Positions 43,051 to 51,365 of a stretch of DNA of 64,000 nt are shown piece after piece. The notes beneath the pieces are model-generated. The model made no database searches. It saw nothing but the letters and a program-made list of their open reading frames with translations, and was not told the DNA's origin. Source of the stretch: Sphingobium xanthum (GTDB lineage: Bacteria > Pseudomonadota > Alphaproteobacteria > Sphingomonadales > Sphingomonadaceae); the NCBI RefSeq assembly GCF_019737615.1, contig NZ_JAHKKS010000007.1, forward strand, positions 62,001 through 126,000, read 5' to 3'. The first letter of the stretch is position 1. Each line of letters starts with the position of its first letter. The position numbers and the translations under genes are program-made.

Positions 43051-43875
43051 ATGCGCATCGCCTTGTTCCAGATGACCTCCGGACTCGATCCTGTCGTCAA
43101 TGCGCGCGCGCTGGTCGATGCCGTGGCGCAGGCAAAGGCCGGCGGCGCGGACATGATCTTCACGCCGGAAATGTCCGGCTGCCTCGATCAGGACCGGCAG
43201 CGTTCCGAGACCGTGATCGCGACGGAGGAGGAGGACGCCGTTCTGGCGGCCGTCCGGGCGGCAGCGCGGGAGCAGGGGATCTGGGTTCATCTCGGCTCGC
43301 TCGCCCTGCGCGATCCAGGGAGCGCCAAGCGACGCAATCGGAGCTTCCTGATCGACGATCAGGGCGATATCCGCGCCCACTACGACAAGATTCATCTGTT
43401 CGATGTGGATCTGCCAACCGGCGAGAGCTGGCGCGAATCGAACACTTATGTTGCCGGCGAACGCGCGACTGTCGCGGAGACGCCGTGGGGCAAGCTCGGG
43501 CTGACCATCTGCTACGATCTGCGCTTCCCCGACCTGTTCCGGGCGCTCAGCAATGCGGGCGCCGACATCATTTCCGTGCCGGCCGCTTTCACGGTGCCGA
43601 CGGGCGATGCGCACTGGCATGTGCTGCTGCGGGCCCGGGCGATCGAGTCCTCGGCTTTCGTGGTCGCCACCGGACAGGTCGGCACACATGAGGACGGTCG
43701 CGCCACTTATGGACATAGCCTGGTAGTCGATCCTTGGGGCACGGTGCTGCTCGACGGGGGGGATAAGCCGGGGCTTTACTTCGCTGATGTGCCGCTGGAA
43801 CGTCTGGCGGACGTGCGGGGCCGCATTCCGGTGCTGCGTCATCGGCGCGAGATTGGCGACGTCGTACACTCATGA
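43051..43875 (+). CDS. Nit1-like carbon-nitrogen hydrolase (probable deaminated-glutathione amidase)
   Basis: The 274-residue enzyme has the nitrilase triad in FTPEMSGC (Glu), AHYDKIHLFDVDLP (Lys) and LGLTICYDLRFPDLFRAL (Cys). The HLFDVDLP and AAFTVPTGDAHWHVLLRARAIE segments match the Nit1/NitFhit branch, whose members repair deaminated glutathione. Its neighbour is a glutaredoxin gene, which fits a glutathione role. Its stop overlaps the DUF1178 start by 4 bases. Confidence 0.9.
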   Translation: MRIALFQMTSGLDPVVNARALVDAVAQAKAGGADMIFTPEMSGCLDQDRQRSETVIATEEEDAVLAAVRAAAREQGIWVHLGSLALRDPGSAKRRNRSFLIDDQGDIRAHYDKIHLFDVDLPTGESWRESNTYVAGERATVAETPWGKLGLTICYDLRFPDLFRALSNAGADIISVPAAFTVPTGDAHWHVLLRARAIESSAFVVATGQVGTHEDGRATYGHSLVVDPWGTVLLDGGDKPGLYFADVPLERLADVRGRIPVLRHRREIGDVVHS

Positions 43876-44339
43876 TCTCGTTCGATCTCAAATGCGCCGG
43901 CGGGCATGTCTTCGAAATCTGGTTCCGGTCGAGCAATGACTTCGAGCAGCAGCGCGCGACGGGGCTGATCGTGTGTCCGACCTGCGGCATGCACGGGGTC
44001 GAAAAGGCCGTGATGGCGCCAGCAGTGGCGACCAAGGGTAATCAGCGCATGGCGTCAACGCCGGCGGGCCGGTTCATGGCGCCGGGCGGCGGAGAAGCCG
44101 AGGAGCGCGTCCGTGCGCTGATGGATGCGCTGGCGCAGGCACAGGCCGAGGCGCTCAAGCAATCACAATGGGTCGGCGACAGTTTCGCCGAGCAGGCCCG
44201 CGCGATGCATTATGGCGAGACGGACAGCGTCGCCATTCACGGCACGGCCAATCTCAGCGAGGCACGCGAGATGATGGAGGAGGGGTTGCCGGTAGCGCCG
44301 CTGATCGTTCCGATCATTCCGCCGGATCAGGCAAACTGA
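43872..44339 (+). CDS. DUF1178 family protein
   Basis: The 155-residue protein has the family N-terminus ISFDLKCAGGHVFEIWFRSSNDFEQQRATGLIVCPTCGMHGVEKAVMAP with a CPTCG zinc-ribbon-like pair and the first Cys in KCAGGH. The C-terminal half (VGDSFAEQARAMHYGETDSVAIHGTANLSEAREMMEEGLPVAPLI) is also characteristic. Biochemical function is unknown. It ends the comF-grxC-nit operon and is followed by tRNA-Arg(CCT). Confidence 0.93.
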   Translation: MISFDLKCAGGHVFEIWFRSSNDFEQQRATGLIVCPTCGMHGVEKAVMAPAVATKGNQRMASTPAGRFMAPGGGEAEERVRALMDALAQAQAEALKQSQWVGDSFAEQARAMHYGETDSVAIHGTANLSEAREMMEEGLPVAPLIVPIIPPDQAN

Positions 44340-44402
44340 CGCAATCCCTTCCGGCGTCGAGATTGACCGGCTCCGCCCGGCACAATAGAGCGCGTCAGGC
44401 GT

Positions 44403-44479
44403 GCGCCCGTAGCTCAGCAGGATAGAGCATCAGATTCCTAATCTGGGGGCCACAGGTTCGAATCCTGTCGGGCGCACCA
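44403..44479 (+). tRNA. tRNA-Arg (anticodon CCT)
   Basis: The 77-nt cloverleaf has acceptor strands GCGCCCG and CGGGCGC, D arm AGCTCAGCAGGATAGAGC, anticodon loop TTCCTAA with CCT at 44437-44439, T arm GGTTCGAATCC and encoded CCA at 44477-44479. It decodes AGG. A TTGACC hexamer at 44363-44368 with a weak CAATAG downstream may be its promoter. No repeat of its 3' end is seen nearby, so unlike tRNA-Arg(ACG) it is not visibly occupied by an insertion. Confidence 0.96.
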
Positions 44480-44584
44480 TCTTCGCTTTGGCCTCAGGCG
44501 TCGGCGCGGGCATCCGCTCACTTGGCTATCCCGCATAAGCTCGGGCGGCCGTTTGGCCTTGCGAACCCTGGCGGGTTTGAACTT

Positions 44585-45799
44585 TCACTCGCCAGCGTTC
44601 TTTTCCGCCCGCTGAAAGGCGTCAAGCAGAAGTCGCGCCGATTTATGCAGGTCGTGGCGTTCCTCGACCCGGCGGCGACCTTCCGCCCCCATGACGGCGC
44701 GTTGCTCCGCTGTGGCCCGCATGAGGCCACGCAGCGCTTCGGCAATGGCTTCTTCATCTCCCGGCTCGAAAATCCATCCGCACCGATCATCGACCAGCTC
44801 CGGTATGCCTGCAATCCGCGTGGTGAGAACCGGGCGGCCGATCGCGAAGGCCTCCATGATGCCGATTGGCAGTCCCTCGGCATAGCTGGGCAACAACATG
44901 GCGCGACCGGCTTCGAGCTGTGCCCGCACATAGGCGCCGGTGCCCCATCCATGCAGGACGACCTGCTTATCCACGCCGTGCGCGGCAATCGACTTGCGGA
45001 TCGCGTCTTCTTCCTCGCCGCCGCCGATCAGCTCGACGACGAGTTCGGGGAATTCCTCCGCCACGGCAGCCACGGCAGGCGGGATGTGGACCTGGCCCTT
45101 GTTCGCGCAGAGCCGGCCGATGCAGATGACCCGGCTGCTGTCAGGCGGCGTCGGGTCGAACGGGAAGCCGTCCAGCTCGATGCCGCAGGGGATGATGGAC
45201 AATTTGCCTGCCGAGTCCGGCGCTTCCTCGACGATCCGGTTGCGGCAATAGTCGGTGATGGCGATCACGAAGCTGGCGCGCGCGACCTTGTCCGCGAGCG
45301 ACAGCGCCTGCGGTTCACCAGGGAAGAGGTCGTCCGGGCCATGGACCGTGAAGCTGTAGCGCGGCCCGCCGAGCGCATTGGCAATCATCGCCACGGTCAC
45401 GCCATTGGTCGAAAAATGGGAATGAACATGCTCGATGCCGAGCCGGGCGGCCCGCGTGCGAAAAGCCAGCGCTTCTAGGAAATAGGCTGTGTGCGCGACG
45501 AACTTGCGCCGGGCATTGCCGTAAACCCGGCACCAGAGCGGCAGGGCGCCCAGCGTTCGCAGGGGATGGCGCAGGACCGTGATCAGCGCATCGCGGATCA
45601 GCGCGCCCTTGCCGCCGGTCAGGATATAGTTCGTGCGGGCCTGATCGGCCTTATCCGCCGGATCGACGAGCTCGCCATCCCAATGACGGACGGAAAAAAG
45701 ATGGACAGGCTGGCCCATCGCCTCGATCGCCGCGATCTCGCGACGAATGAAGGTTGAGCTGGTCATCGGATATGAGGCGAGCAGATAGGCCAGCTTCAT
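44585..45799 (-). CDS. Glycosyltransferase family 4 protein
   Basis: The 404-residue enzyme has a GT-B fold. The N-terminal half contains LAYLLASYPMTSSTFIRREIAAIE and HVHSHFSTNGVTVAMIANALGGPRYSFTVHGPDD. The C-terminal half has VICIGRLCANKGQ, VELIGGGEEEDAIRK and LLPSYAEGLPIGIMEAFAIGRPVLTTRIAGIPELV, with the E-x7-E motif of GT4 retaining enzymes. It most likely adds a sugar to a polysaccharide or glycolipid from a nucleotide-sugar. The ATG at 45799 has GGGAGA upstream. It faces away from the Gfo/Idh/MocA gene, with a 455-bp gap. Confidence 0.92.
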   Translation of the reverse strand: MKLAYLLASYPMTSSTFIRREIAAIEAMGQPVHLFSVRHWDGELVDPADKADQARTNYILTGGKGALIRDALITVLRHPLRTLGALPLWCRVYGNARRKFVAHTAYFLEALAFRTRAARLGIEHVHSHFSTNGVTVAMIANALGGPRYSFTVHGPDDLFPGEPQALSLADKVARASFVIAITDYCRNRIVEEAPDSAGKLSIIPCGIELDGFPFDPTPPDSSRVICIGRLCANKGQVHIPPAVAAVAEEFPELVVELIGGGEEEDAIRKSIAAHGVDKQVVLHGWGTGAYVRAQLEAGRAMLLPSYAEGLPIGIMEAFAIGRPVLTTRIAGIPELVDDRCGWIFEPGDEEAIAEALRGLMRATAEQRAVMGAEGRRRVEERHDLHKSARLLLDAFQRAEKNAGE

Positions 45800-46254
45800 G
45801 TGGTTTTCTCCCGCCTTGCGCCGCATGGCGCAGATGAGCGAAGCTGCGGCACCGCGTCATTCCCAATATCAAGCATCAGTTCCGCCTCGACATGAAAATC
45901 CTGCTCTCGTCAATCGCTGCCGCCAATTGCGACATGTCGAAGCGAAGATATCGCGCCTGCCCGGTTGTTTTTGGATGAAAAATGCGGACACTCGTTTTGC
46001 TAATTCGATTCTGGATGCGCTCTTCCAACGGGATCGTCGATCTTCATCGCTGATCTTAACCGAATATAAGCGGGCGGGGAGATAGCCGCAGCGACATAAT
46101 ATTGAAGGAGAGGCGGGCTAGTGGTCCGCAGTTGGACTGAGGTTTTCACTCGGTCTATCGTGCCGGGCGGTGTCGGGAAACTGGCGCGTCGTCCGTTTGA
46201 TTGACTTGATCGCCGCGCGAAGTCATAGGCGCCGCGCACAAGGCGGAGGTGGGT
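45800..46254. other. Divergent intergenic region of the polysaccharide gene group
   Basis: This 455-bp region should hold the promoters of the leftward glycosyltransferase and the rightward oxidoreductase genes. It is more A+T-rich in the middle than the genes beside it. A possible 27-codon frame at 46121-46204 starts with GTG after AAGGAG (46105-46110) and ends 51 bp before the oxidoreductase start, but there is little other support for it. No repeat or RNA gene is evident. Confidence 0.5.
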
Positions 46255-47349
46255 TTGACTATCAATGTCGCGGTAATCGGCCTGGGCAAGATGGGTATTT
46301 CCCATCTTGGTATCGTGAATGCTCTCAATGACTTCAAGGTCGCGGCGATCTGCGATTCGGCCGCTCTGGTCGGTCAGGTAATCGAGAAATATGGCAAGCT
46401 GCGCTATGTGGGCAGCTATGACGAGGTTCTGAACCTGCCGGATCTGCACGCGATCATCATCGCGACGCCGACCACCACGCATGCTCCCATGGTGCGCGCT
46501 GCGCTCGAAAAGGGCCTGCATGTGTTCTGTGAGAAGCCGTTGACGCTGACGGCGGCGGAGAGCGAGCAGCTTGCCGCGCTTGCGGCTTCGAAGGGCCTGA
46601 TCGCACAAGTCGGCTATCACAATCGTTTCATCGGCACCTTCAACGAAGTGAAGGCGCTCATCGATGCCGGCGCGCTCGGTCGCGTCAGCCATGTCCAGGC
46701 CGAAGCTTATGGGCCGGTCGTGCTCAAGCCCAGCAAGCCGACCTGGCGCGGGAAGGCCGGGCAGGGCGGTGGGTGCCTCTACGATTACGCCGCGCATCCG
46801 CTCAACCTGCTGAACTGGTATTTCGGACGACCCACCGGTTGCACCGGCGCCATGCTCAAGAGCGGCTTCTCGGCGGAAGTCGACGATGAGGTCTATGCAG
46901 GGCTCACCTTTGGCGATGGCCCAACCGCTCAATTGTCCGTGAACTGGTCCGATGCATCCGTGCGCAAGATGACCACGCGCATCTCGATCTGGGGTGAGGG
47001 GGGCAAGATTTATGCGGACCGCCAGGAAATCCAGGTCTTCCTGACCGGAAGCGCACCGATCCCCGCGGGCTATGATGAGGGCTGGACCGTCAAGTATATC
47101 ACCGAGCTCACGCCGCCCGTCAGCTTCTACCTGCGCGGTGAGGAATATAGCGCGCAGCTCGAAGCCTTTGGTGAGGCGATCAAGGGCACGCGCAACGGCA
47201 CGCAGAACGATTTTGCCGGCGCGGCCGACACGGACGCGACCATCGAGATGATCCGCGCAGCGGCGGCGAGCGGCGGAGGCAGCGGCGTGACTATGACGGT
47301 GCGGCCGCAGCGCTCCAGCGGCATCCTGGCAAAGCTGTTCGGTCGATGA
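46255..47349 (+). CDS. Gfo/Idh/MocA-family oxidoreductase
   Basis: The 364-residue NAD(P)-dependent enzyme has a Rossmann N-terminus (NVAVIGLGKMGISHLGIVNAL), the family EKP motif in VFCEKPLTLTAAESEQL, GYHNRFIGTFNEVKALIDAGALG and YDYAAHPLNLLNWYFG with the catalytic-site His. It probably oxidises or reduces a nucleotide sugar or inositol-like substrate for polysaccharide assembly. AGGCGGAGGTGGG lies just before a TTG at 46255, which I use as the start; a GTG at 46249 is the alternative but overlaps the binding site. Its stop overlaps the next gene by 4 bases. Confidence 0.88.
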   Translation: MTINVAVIGLGKMGISHLGIVNALNDFKVAAICDSAALVGQVIEKYGKLRYVGSYDEVLNLPDLHAIIIATPTTTHAPMVRAALEKGLHVFCEKPLTLTAAESEQLAALAASKGLIAQVGYHNRFIGTFNEVKALIDAGALGRVSHVQAEAYGPVVLKPSKPTWRGKAGQGGGCLYDYAAHPLNLLNWYFGRPTGCTGAMLKSGFSAEVDDEVYAGLTFGDGPTAQLSVNWSDASVRKMTTRISIWGEGGKIYADRQEIQVFLTGSAPIPAGYDEGWTVKYITELTPPVSFYLRGEEYSAQLEAFGEAIKGTRNGTQNDFAGAADTDATIEMIRAAAASGGGSGVTMTVRPQRSSGILAKLFGR

Positions 47350-48209
47350 TGGAAACGACCCGCACGACCTCGCGTCCCGGCTTCGGCAGCTGGAAGCAAT
47401 CGCGGCTGCTGAATGCGTGGGTCGATGCGCTGACAATTCCCGAGATCATCGAGCGGCTCGACGAGGGCATGCTCTTCACGCTCAATCCCGACCATCTCTA
47501 CCATCTTCAGCGCAATCCGGACTTTGCGGCCGCCTATGCCGATGCCGTGATGGTGTCGTCCGACAGCAAATATGTGTTCTGGGCGCTCGGCGCGATCGGC
47601 CGGAACATCAAGTGCAAGACGTCGGGCTCGGACATCGTCCCGGCTTACTACATGCATCATGCCGACAATCCGGATGTGAAGATCTTTTTTCTCGGCGCGA
47701 AGCCGGGCATCGCACAGATGGCGCTGGAGCGGGTGAACGGCATCGTCGGCCGCGACATTGTCGTCGGCGCTCACGGGCCTTCGTTCAACTTCGTCAACGA
47801 CGAGGCGGAGAGCGCCAAGGTCATCGAGATGATCAATGCCTCCGGCGCGACCTGCCTCATCGTCGGGCTGGGCGCACCCAAGCAGGAAGTCTGGATGCAC
47901 CGCAACCGGCATCTGATGCCGGGCGTGAAGGTCTATATGGGTGTCGGCGCGGTCATCGATTATGAGGCCGATGCCGTGAAGCGCGCGCCGGGCTGGATGA
48001 ACCGCAACGGGCTCGAATGGGTCTACCGCATGGTGACCGAGCCGAAGCGCTACTGGCGGCGCTATGCGCGCACGATGGAATTTTTCTGGCTGGTCCTGTT
48101 CGACCGGTTGGGCGTCTACAAGGCGCCATCCTTCCGCTCGCCCGCGACGATCGAGCGGAAAGAACCGGCGACCGCTGCGGCCGCCGTTCCGGCCCACGAA
48201 CAGGCCTGA
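47346..48209 (+). CDS. WecG/TagA/CpsF-family glycosyltransferase (GT26)
   Basis: The 287-residue protein carries the family pattern LLNAWVDALTIPEIIERLDEGMLFTLNPDHLYHLQRNPDF, VMVSSDSKYVFWALGAIG with the catalytic Asp, IFFLGAKPGIAQMALERV, LIVGLGAPKQEVWMHRN and GVGAVIDYEADAVKRAPGWMNRNGLEWVYRMVTEPKRYWRRY. GT26 enzymes add the second sugar (for example ManNAc or galactose) to an undecaprenyl-linked acceptor on the cytoplasmic face. The C-terminal positively charged segment fits peripheral membrane binding. It is coupled to the upstream oxidoreductase gene. Confidence 0.93.
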   Translation: MMETTRTTSRPGFGSWKQSRLLNAWVDALTIPEIIERLDEGMLFTLNPDHLYHLQRNPDFAAAYADAVMVSSDSKYVFWALGAIGRNIKCKTSGSDIVPAYYMHHADNPDVKIFFLGAKPGIAQMALERVNGIVGRDIVVGAHGPSFNFVNDEAESAKVIEMINASGATCLIVGLGAPKQEVWMHRNRHLMPGVKVYMGVGAVIDYEADAVKRAPGWMNRNGLEWVYRMVTEPKRYWRRYARTMEFFWLVLFDRLGVYKAPSFRSPATIERKEPATAAAAVPAHEQA

Positions 48210-48234
48210 GAGCCTTCAGGAGACACAGGCGCCC

Positions 48235-49110
48235 ATGGAACGCATTCTTTTCGGCGACAATCAGTTCTTCGGCATCAATCACATGTCCGAGGAGAAGGCT
48301 CGTCAGCAGGCGATGCGCTTTCAGGACATCGATGCGATCATCGACGTTCTGCAGATCGCGCTGCAAGCTGGCGCGGGCGGCTTCATGTGCACGACGCATG
48401 ACAAGATCGAGAAGATCGCCGACGATGTGCGCGCCAATCCGGCGAAGTGGCAAGGTTTCACCTTTTATCCGGGCATGCCTTATGCGCATAAATATGCGAA
48501 CGCGGTGACCGAGCTCGGCTATTTCGATGCCGTGCGCAAATTCCTTCCCAAGGAAGGTTTAGTCGACACGATCCTGCGCGGATCGAAGGCGGTGATCAAC
48601 AAGGACATCGAGAGCATGATGACCTTGCTCGTGGATGCCGAGATGAAGATGTTCCAGGGCCTGCACACGCCGGTCGTGTTTCTGCAGAATGTCGTGACGG
48701 ATCTGGTGCAGGGTCTGGGCTTTGCCGACGCCTTCAAGGTGTTCTCGGACCATATCAAGAGCCGCTACAATGCCGAGGCCGGCTTCATCACGATGAACGT
48801 GCCGAAGCTGCTGCCGATGCTGAAGGATGCCGGCGTCGAGAATCCGATCGTCTGCGCGAACTACAACAAGATCGGGTTCCGCATGTCCGGCGGCATCGAG
48901 GGTTATCGCGAGGTTCTCGATCGTATTCCGGCGCGGATGATCGCGATGTCCGTGCTGGGTTCGGGTGCGATCAGGCCGCGTGAGGCGATCGAGTGGATCT
49001 GCCGCGAGCCGCATGTGGAGTCGATCCTGTTCGGCGCATCGAGCCGCGCGAATATCGAGCAGACTGTCGGGCTGATCCGGGAATATGATGCGGCGAAGGC
49101 GCCGGCCTGA
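48235..49110 (+). CDS. Unusual TIM-barrel-like protein in the polysaccharide group
   Basis: The 291-residue protein starts at the ATG at 48235, preceded by CAGGAGACAC. It reads RILFGDNQFFGINHMSEEKARQQAMRF, then alternates helices and strands (DVLQIALQAGAGGFMCTTHDKIEKI, GFTFYPGMPYAHKYANAVTELGYFDAVRKFLP, NPIVCANYNKIGFRMSGGIEGYREVL). It ends with EAIEWICREPHVESILFGASSRANIEQTVGLI, which resembles the cofactor-side end of aldo/keto reductases. The canonical AKR Asp-Tyr-Lys-His tetrad cannot be placed confidently. I infer a TIM barrel acting on a sugar intermediate. It is 25 bp after the GT26 gene, in the same direction. Confidence 0.8.
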   Translation: MERILFGDNQFFGINHMSEEKARQQAMRFQDIDAIIDVLQIALQAGAGGFMCTTHDKIEKIADDVRANPAKWQGFTFYPGMPYAHKYANAVTELGYFDAVRKFLPKEGLVDTILRGSKAVINKDIESMMTLLVDAEMKMFQGLHTPVVFLQNVVTDLVQGLGFADAFKVFSDHIKSRYNAEAGFITMNVPKLLPMLKDAGVENPIVCANYNKIGFRMSGGIEGYREVLDRIPARMIAMSVLGSGAIRPREAIEWICREPHVESILFGASSRANIEQTVGLIREYDAAKAPA

Positions 49111-49181
49111 GAAAATCTCGCGCAGGGCGGCATGAAGGCGATAGGCTGATAGCCGCGCGATCCGCGGAAATGCGTATCTCA

Positions 49182-49209
49182 ATTTAACATAATATATATT
49201 ATCGGACTT
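49182..49209 (+). other. dif: Candidate dif site for XerC/XerD chromosome dimer resolution
   Basis: The 28-bp site has an 11-bp XerD-type arm ATTTAACATAA (49182-49192), identical to the reverse complement of the E. coli dif XerD arm TTATGTTAAAT. It is followed by a 6-bp centre TATATA and a second 11-bp arm TTATCGGACTT (49199-49209). Read on the minus strand, that arm is AAGTCCGATAA, agreeing with the XerC-arm consensus at the inner ATAA and at several outer positions. A xerD gene is at 36410-37339. Predominant gene direction changes from + on the left to - on the right. Confidence 0.75.
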
Positions 49210-49215
49210 GAAGAG

Positions 49216-49977
49216 ATGAGCGACAGGGCGGCCGATATCACTCCCCTCCAGCAGATCATGGCGCGTTTGCGCGATCCGGAGCATGGCTGCCCTTGGGATG
49301 TCGAGCAGAGCTTCGCGACGATCGCACCTTACACGATCGAGGAAGCCTATGAAGTCGCCGATGCGATCCAGCGCGACGACATGGCCGCGCTCAAGGATGA
49401 ACTCGGCGATCTGCTGCTCCAGGTCGTGTTCCACAGCCGCATGGCCGAGGAATCTGGCTCCTTCGATCTTTCCGACGTCATTACAGCGATTTGCGAGAAA
49501 ATGGTACGACGCCATCCCCATGTGTTCGGCGATGGCGAGGTCTCGCCCGGTTGGGACGAGATCAAGGCCGCAGAACGTGCGGAGAAGGACAAGGATGATC
49601 GTTCGGCGCTGGCCGGCGTGGCCCTCGCCTTGCCGGCGCTGGCCCGCAGCGAGAAGCTTCAGAAGCGCGCCTCGCGTGTCGGATTCGATTGGGACGATAT
49701 CGCTGATGTGCGTGCCAAGCTATTGGAAGAAATAGAGGAAGTCGATAACGCTCAGAACCGATCCGAGATTGAGGACGAGGTTGGCGATGTGCTCTACGCA
49801 GCGGTCAATCTCGCCCGGCATCACAAGGTTGATCCCGAGACGGCCTTGCGCGCAGCCAACGCAAAGTTTGAGCGGCGCTTCCGGGCGATGGAGGCGAAGG
49901 CTGGCGATGGCTTCGCTTCGCTGCCGCTGAATGAAAAGGAAGCGCTTTGGCAGGCAGTGAAGCGCGACGAGGGTTGA
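49216..49977 (+). CDS. mazG: Nucleoside triphosphate pyrophosphohydrolase
   Basis: MazG hydrolyses (d)NTPs to monophosphates, with links to nucleotide-pool cleaning and the stringent response. The 253 residues contain two MazG-type domains: LRDPEHGCPWDVEQSFATIAPYTIEEAYEVADAI with ELGDLLLQVVFHSRMAEE in the first, and EEIEEVDNAQNRSEIEDEVGDVLYAAVNLARHHKVDPETALRAAN in the second, including the E-x-x-E and E-x-x-D metal sites. AAGAG directly precedes the ATG, and the candidate dif site ends 6 bp upstream. It is convergent with hflX. Confidence 0.95.
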   Translation: MSDRAADITPLQQIMARLRDPEHGCPWDVEQSFATIAPYTIEEAYEVADAIQRDDMAALKDELGDLLLQVVFHSRMAEESGSFDLSDVITAICEKMVRRHPHVFGDGEVSPGWDEIKAAERAEKDKDDRSALAGVALALPALARSEKLQKRASRVGFDWDDIADVRAKLLEEIEEVDNAQNRSEIEDEVGDVLYAAVNLARHHKVDPETALRAANAKFERRFRAMEAKAGDGFASLPLNEKEALWQAVKRDEG

Positions 49978-50008
49978 GTCTCCGCCTTTGACGTCATCTC
50001 AGCGCGAG

Positions 50009-51259
50009 TTAGATTAAGCCGAACTGCCGCAGAAACCGCTCATGATCGGCCGGGTCCATCCGCACCGACAGACGGACCTGCGCACGATCGTCGCTGGTTT
50101 CCGGCTCCTCCAGCAGTACATCGCCATGTGCATGAAGCCAGGCCAGCGCCGCCCCATCGGCACTGTCGAGGATGATTTCGTACCGGCGATGGCCCTCCCC
50201 CAAAATGTCGGAGAGCCTGCGCTTGAGCGCATCGATTCCTTCACCGGTCAGCGCGGACACGAGCGCGACATCCGGCTCCTCGTCCGCGCGGGCACGCACG
50301 GCCACGAGACGATCCGGATCGTCGATCAGGTCGGCCTTGTTCCAGATCTCGATGAGAGGGGCTGGATTGGCATCCGAGCCCCCTTCCCCGTGCGGCACGG
50401 CGCCAAGGCCTGCCAGCACGTCCAGCACATCCTCCTTCTGCGCATCGCTGTCCGGATGCGCGATGTCGCGGACATGCAGGATGAGATCGGCTGAGAGCAC
50501 TTCCTCCAGGGTCGCGCGGAACGCGGCGACCAGTTGGTGCGGCAGGTCCGAGACGAAACCCACGGTATCGGACAGGATTGCCTTGTCGATGCCGGGCAGG
50601 CTGATTTGGCGCATGGTCGGATCGAGCGTCGCGAACAGCATGTCCTGTGCCATCACATCCGCGCCGGTCAGACGGTTAAAGAGTGTGGATTTGCCGGCAT
50701 TGGTGTAGCCGACCAGCGCGATGACCGGCCAGGGCGCGCGCTGCCGCCGGGCGCGATGGAGCCCGCGCGTGCGCGTCACCTGATCGAGCTCGCGGCGAAT
50801 CCTCGCCATGCGATCGCGGATCATGCGGCGGTCTGCCTCGATCTGCGTTTCGCCGGGACCACCGAGGAAGCCGAAGCCGCCCCGCTGGCGTTCGAGATGA
50901 GTCCAGCTGCGCACGAGGCGGCCGGCCTGATAATCGAGATGCGCGAGCTCGACCTGCAGGCGTCCTTCGGCCGTGGCGGCGCGTTCGCCGAAGATTTCGA
51001 GGATGAGGCCGGTGCGGTCGATGACCTTGGCACCCCAGGCTCTTTCGAGATTGCTTTGCTGGACCGGCGTCAGGTTATTGTCGACGACGACCAGTTCAGC
51101 GCTCATGTCAGCGGCGAGCCTGCCAATTTCTTCCACCTGGCCCGATCCGAACAGGGTCGCAGGGCGGGATTGGCGGACGCGATAGACGGCACCCTCCTCG
51201 CCCACGTCCAGACCGATCGCCAGCGCCAGACCGCGCGCTTCCTCAAGTCGCGCGGACAC
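50009..51259 (-). CDS. hflX: GTPase HflX (conserved N-terminus probably begins upstream of the listed start)
   Basis: HflX is a ribosome-associated GTPase that splits stalled ribosomes. The sequence has the HflX domain (TLFGSGQVEEIGRLAADMSAELVVVDNNLTPVQQSNLERAW, VIDRTGLILEIFGERAATAEGRLQVELAHLDYQAGRLVRSWTHLERQRGG) and the GTPase motifs G1 GYTNAGKSTLFN, G3 DTVGF and G4 NKAD. The listed start is a GTG giving 416 residues. The same frame stays open upstream and encodes REEVTRGARALVVHADLGG, which matches the first strand of HflX proteins. The only candidate starts there are ATC at 51349 or CTG at 51301. It lies 3' of hfq. Confidence 0.92.
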   Translation of the reverse strand: MSARLEEARGLALAIGLDVGEEGAVYRVRQSRPATLFGSGQVEEIGRLAADMSAELVVVDNNLTPVQQSNLERAWGAKVIDRTGLILEIFGERAATAEGRLQVELAHLDYQAGRLVRSWTHLERQRGGFGFLGGPGETQIEADRRMIRDRMARIRRELDQVTRTRGLHRARRQRAPWPVIALVGYTNAGKSTLFNRLTGADVMAQDMLFATLDPTMRQISLPGIDKAILSDTVGFVSDLPHQLVAAFRATLEEVLSADLILHVRDIAHPDSDAQKEDVLDVLAGLGAVPHGEGGSDANPAPLIEIWNKADLIDDPDRLVAVRARADEEPDVALVSALTGEGIDALKRRLSDILGEGHRRYEIILDSADGAALAWLHAHGDVLLEEPETSDDRAQVRLSVRMDPADHERFLRQFGLI

Positions 51260-51365
51260 GTCACGCCGCTGTCGTCCGCCGAGATCGGCATGAACGACCA
51301 GCGCGCGTGCGCCGCGCGTGACTTCCTCGCGTTCCGAAAAGTGCGCGATGGCTCAGCCTGTCAGG

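Noticed and set aside
44403..44479. tRNA-Arg(CCT) as a second integration site
   Set aside because: No repeat of its 3' end was found downstream and the following genes have normal composition.
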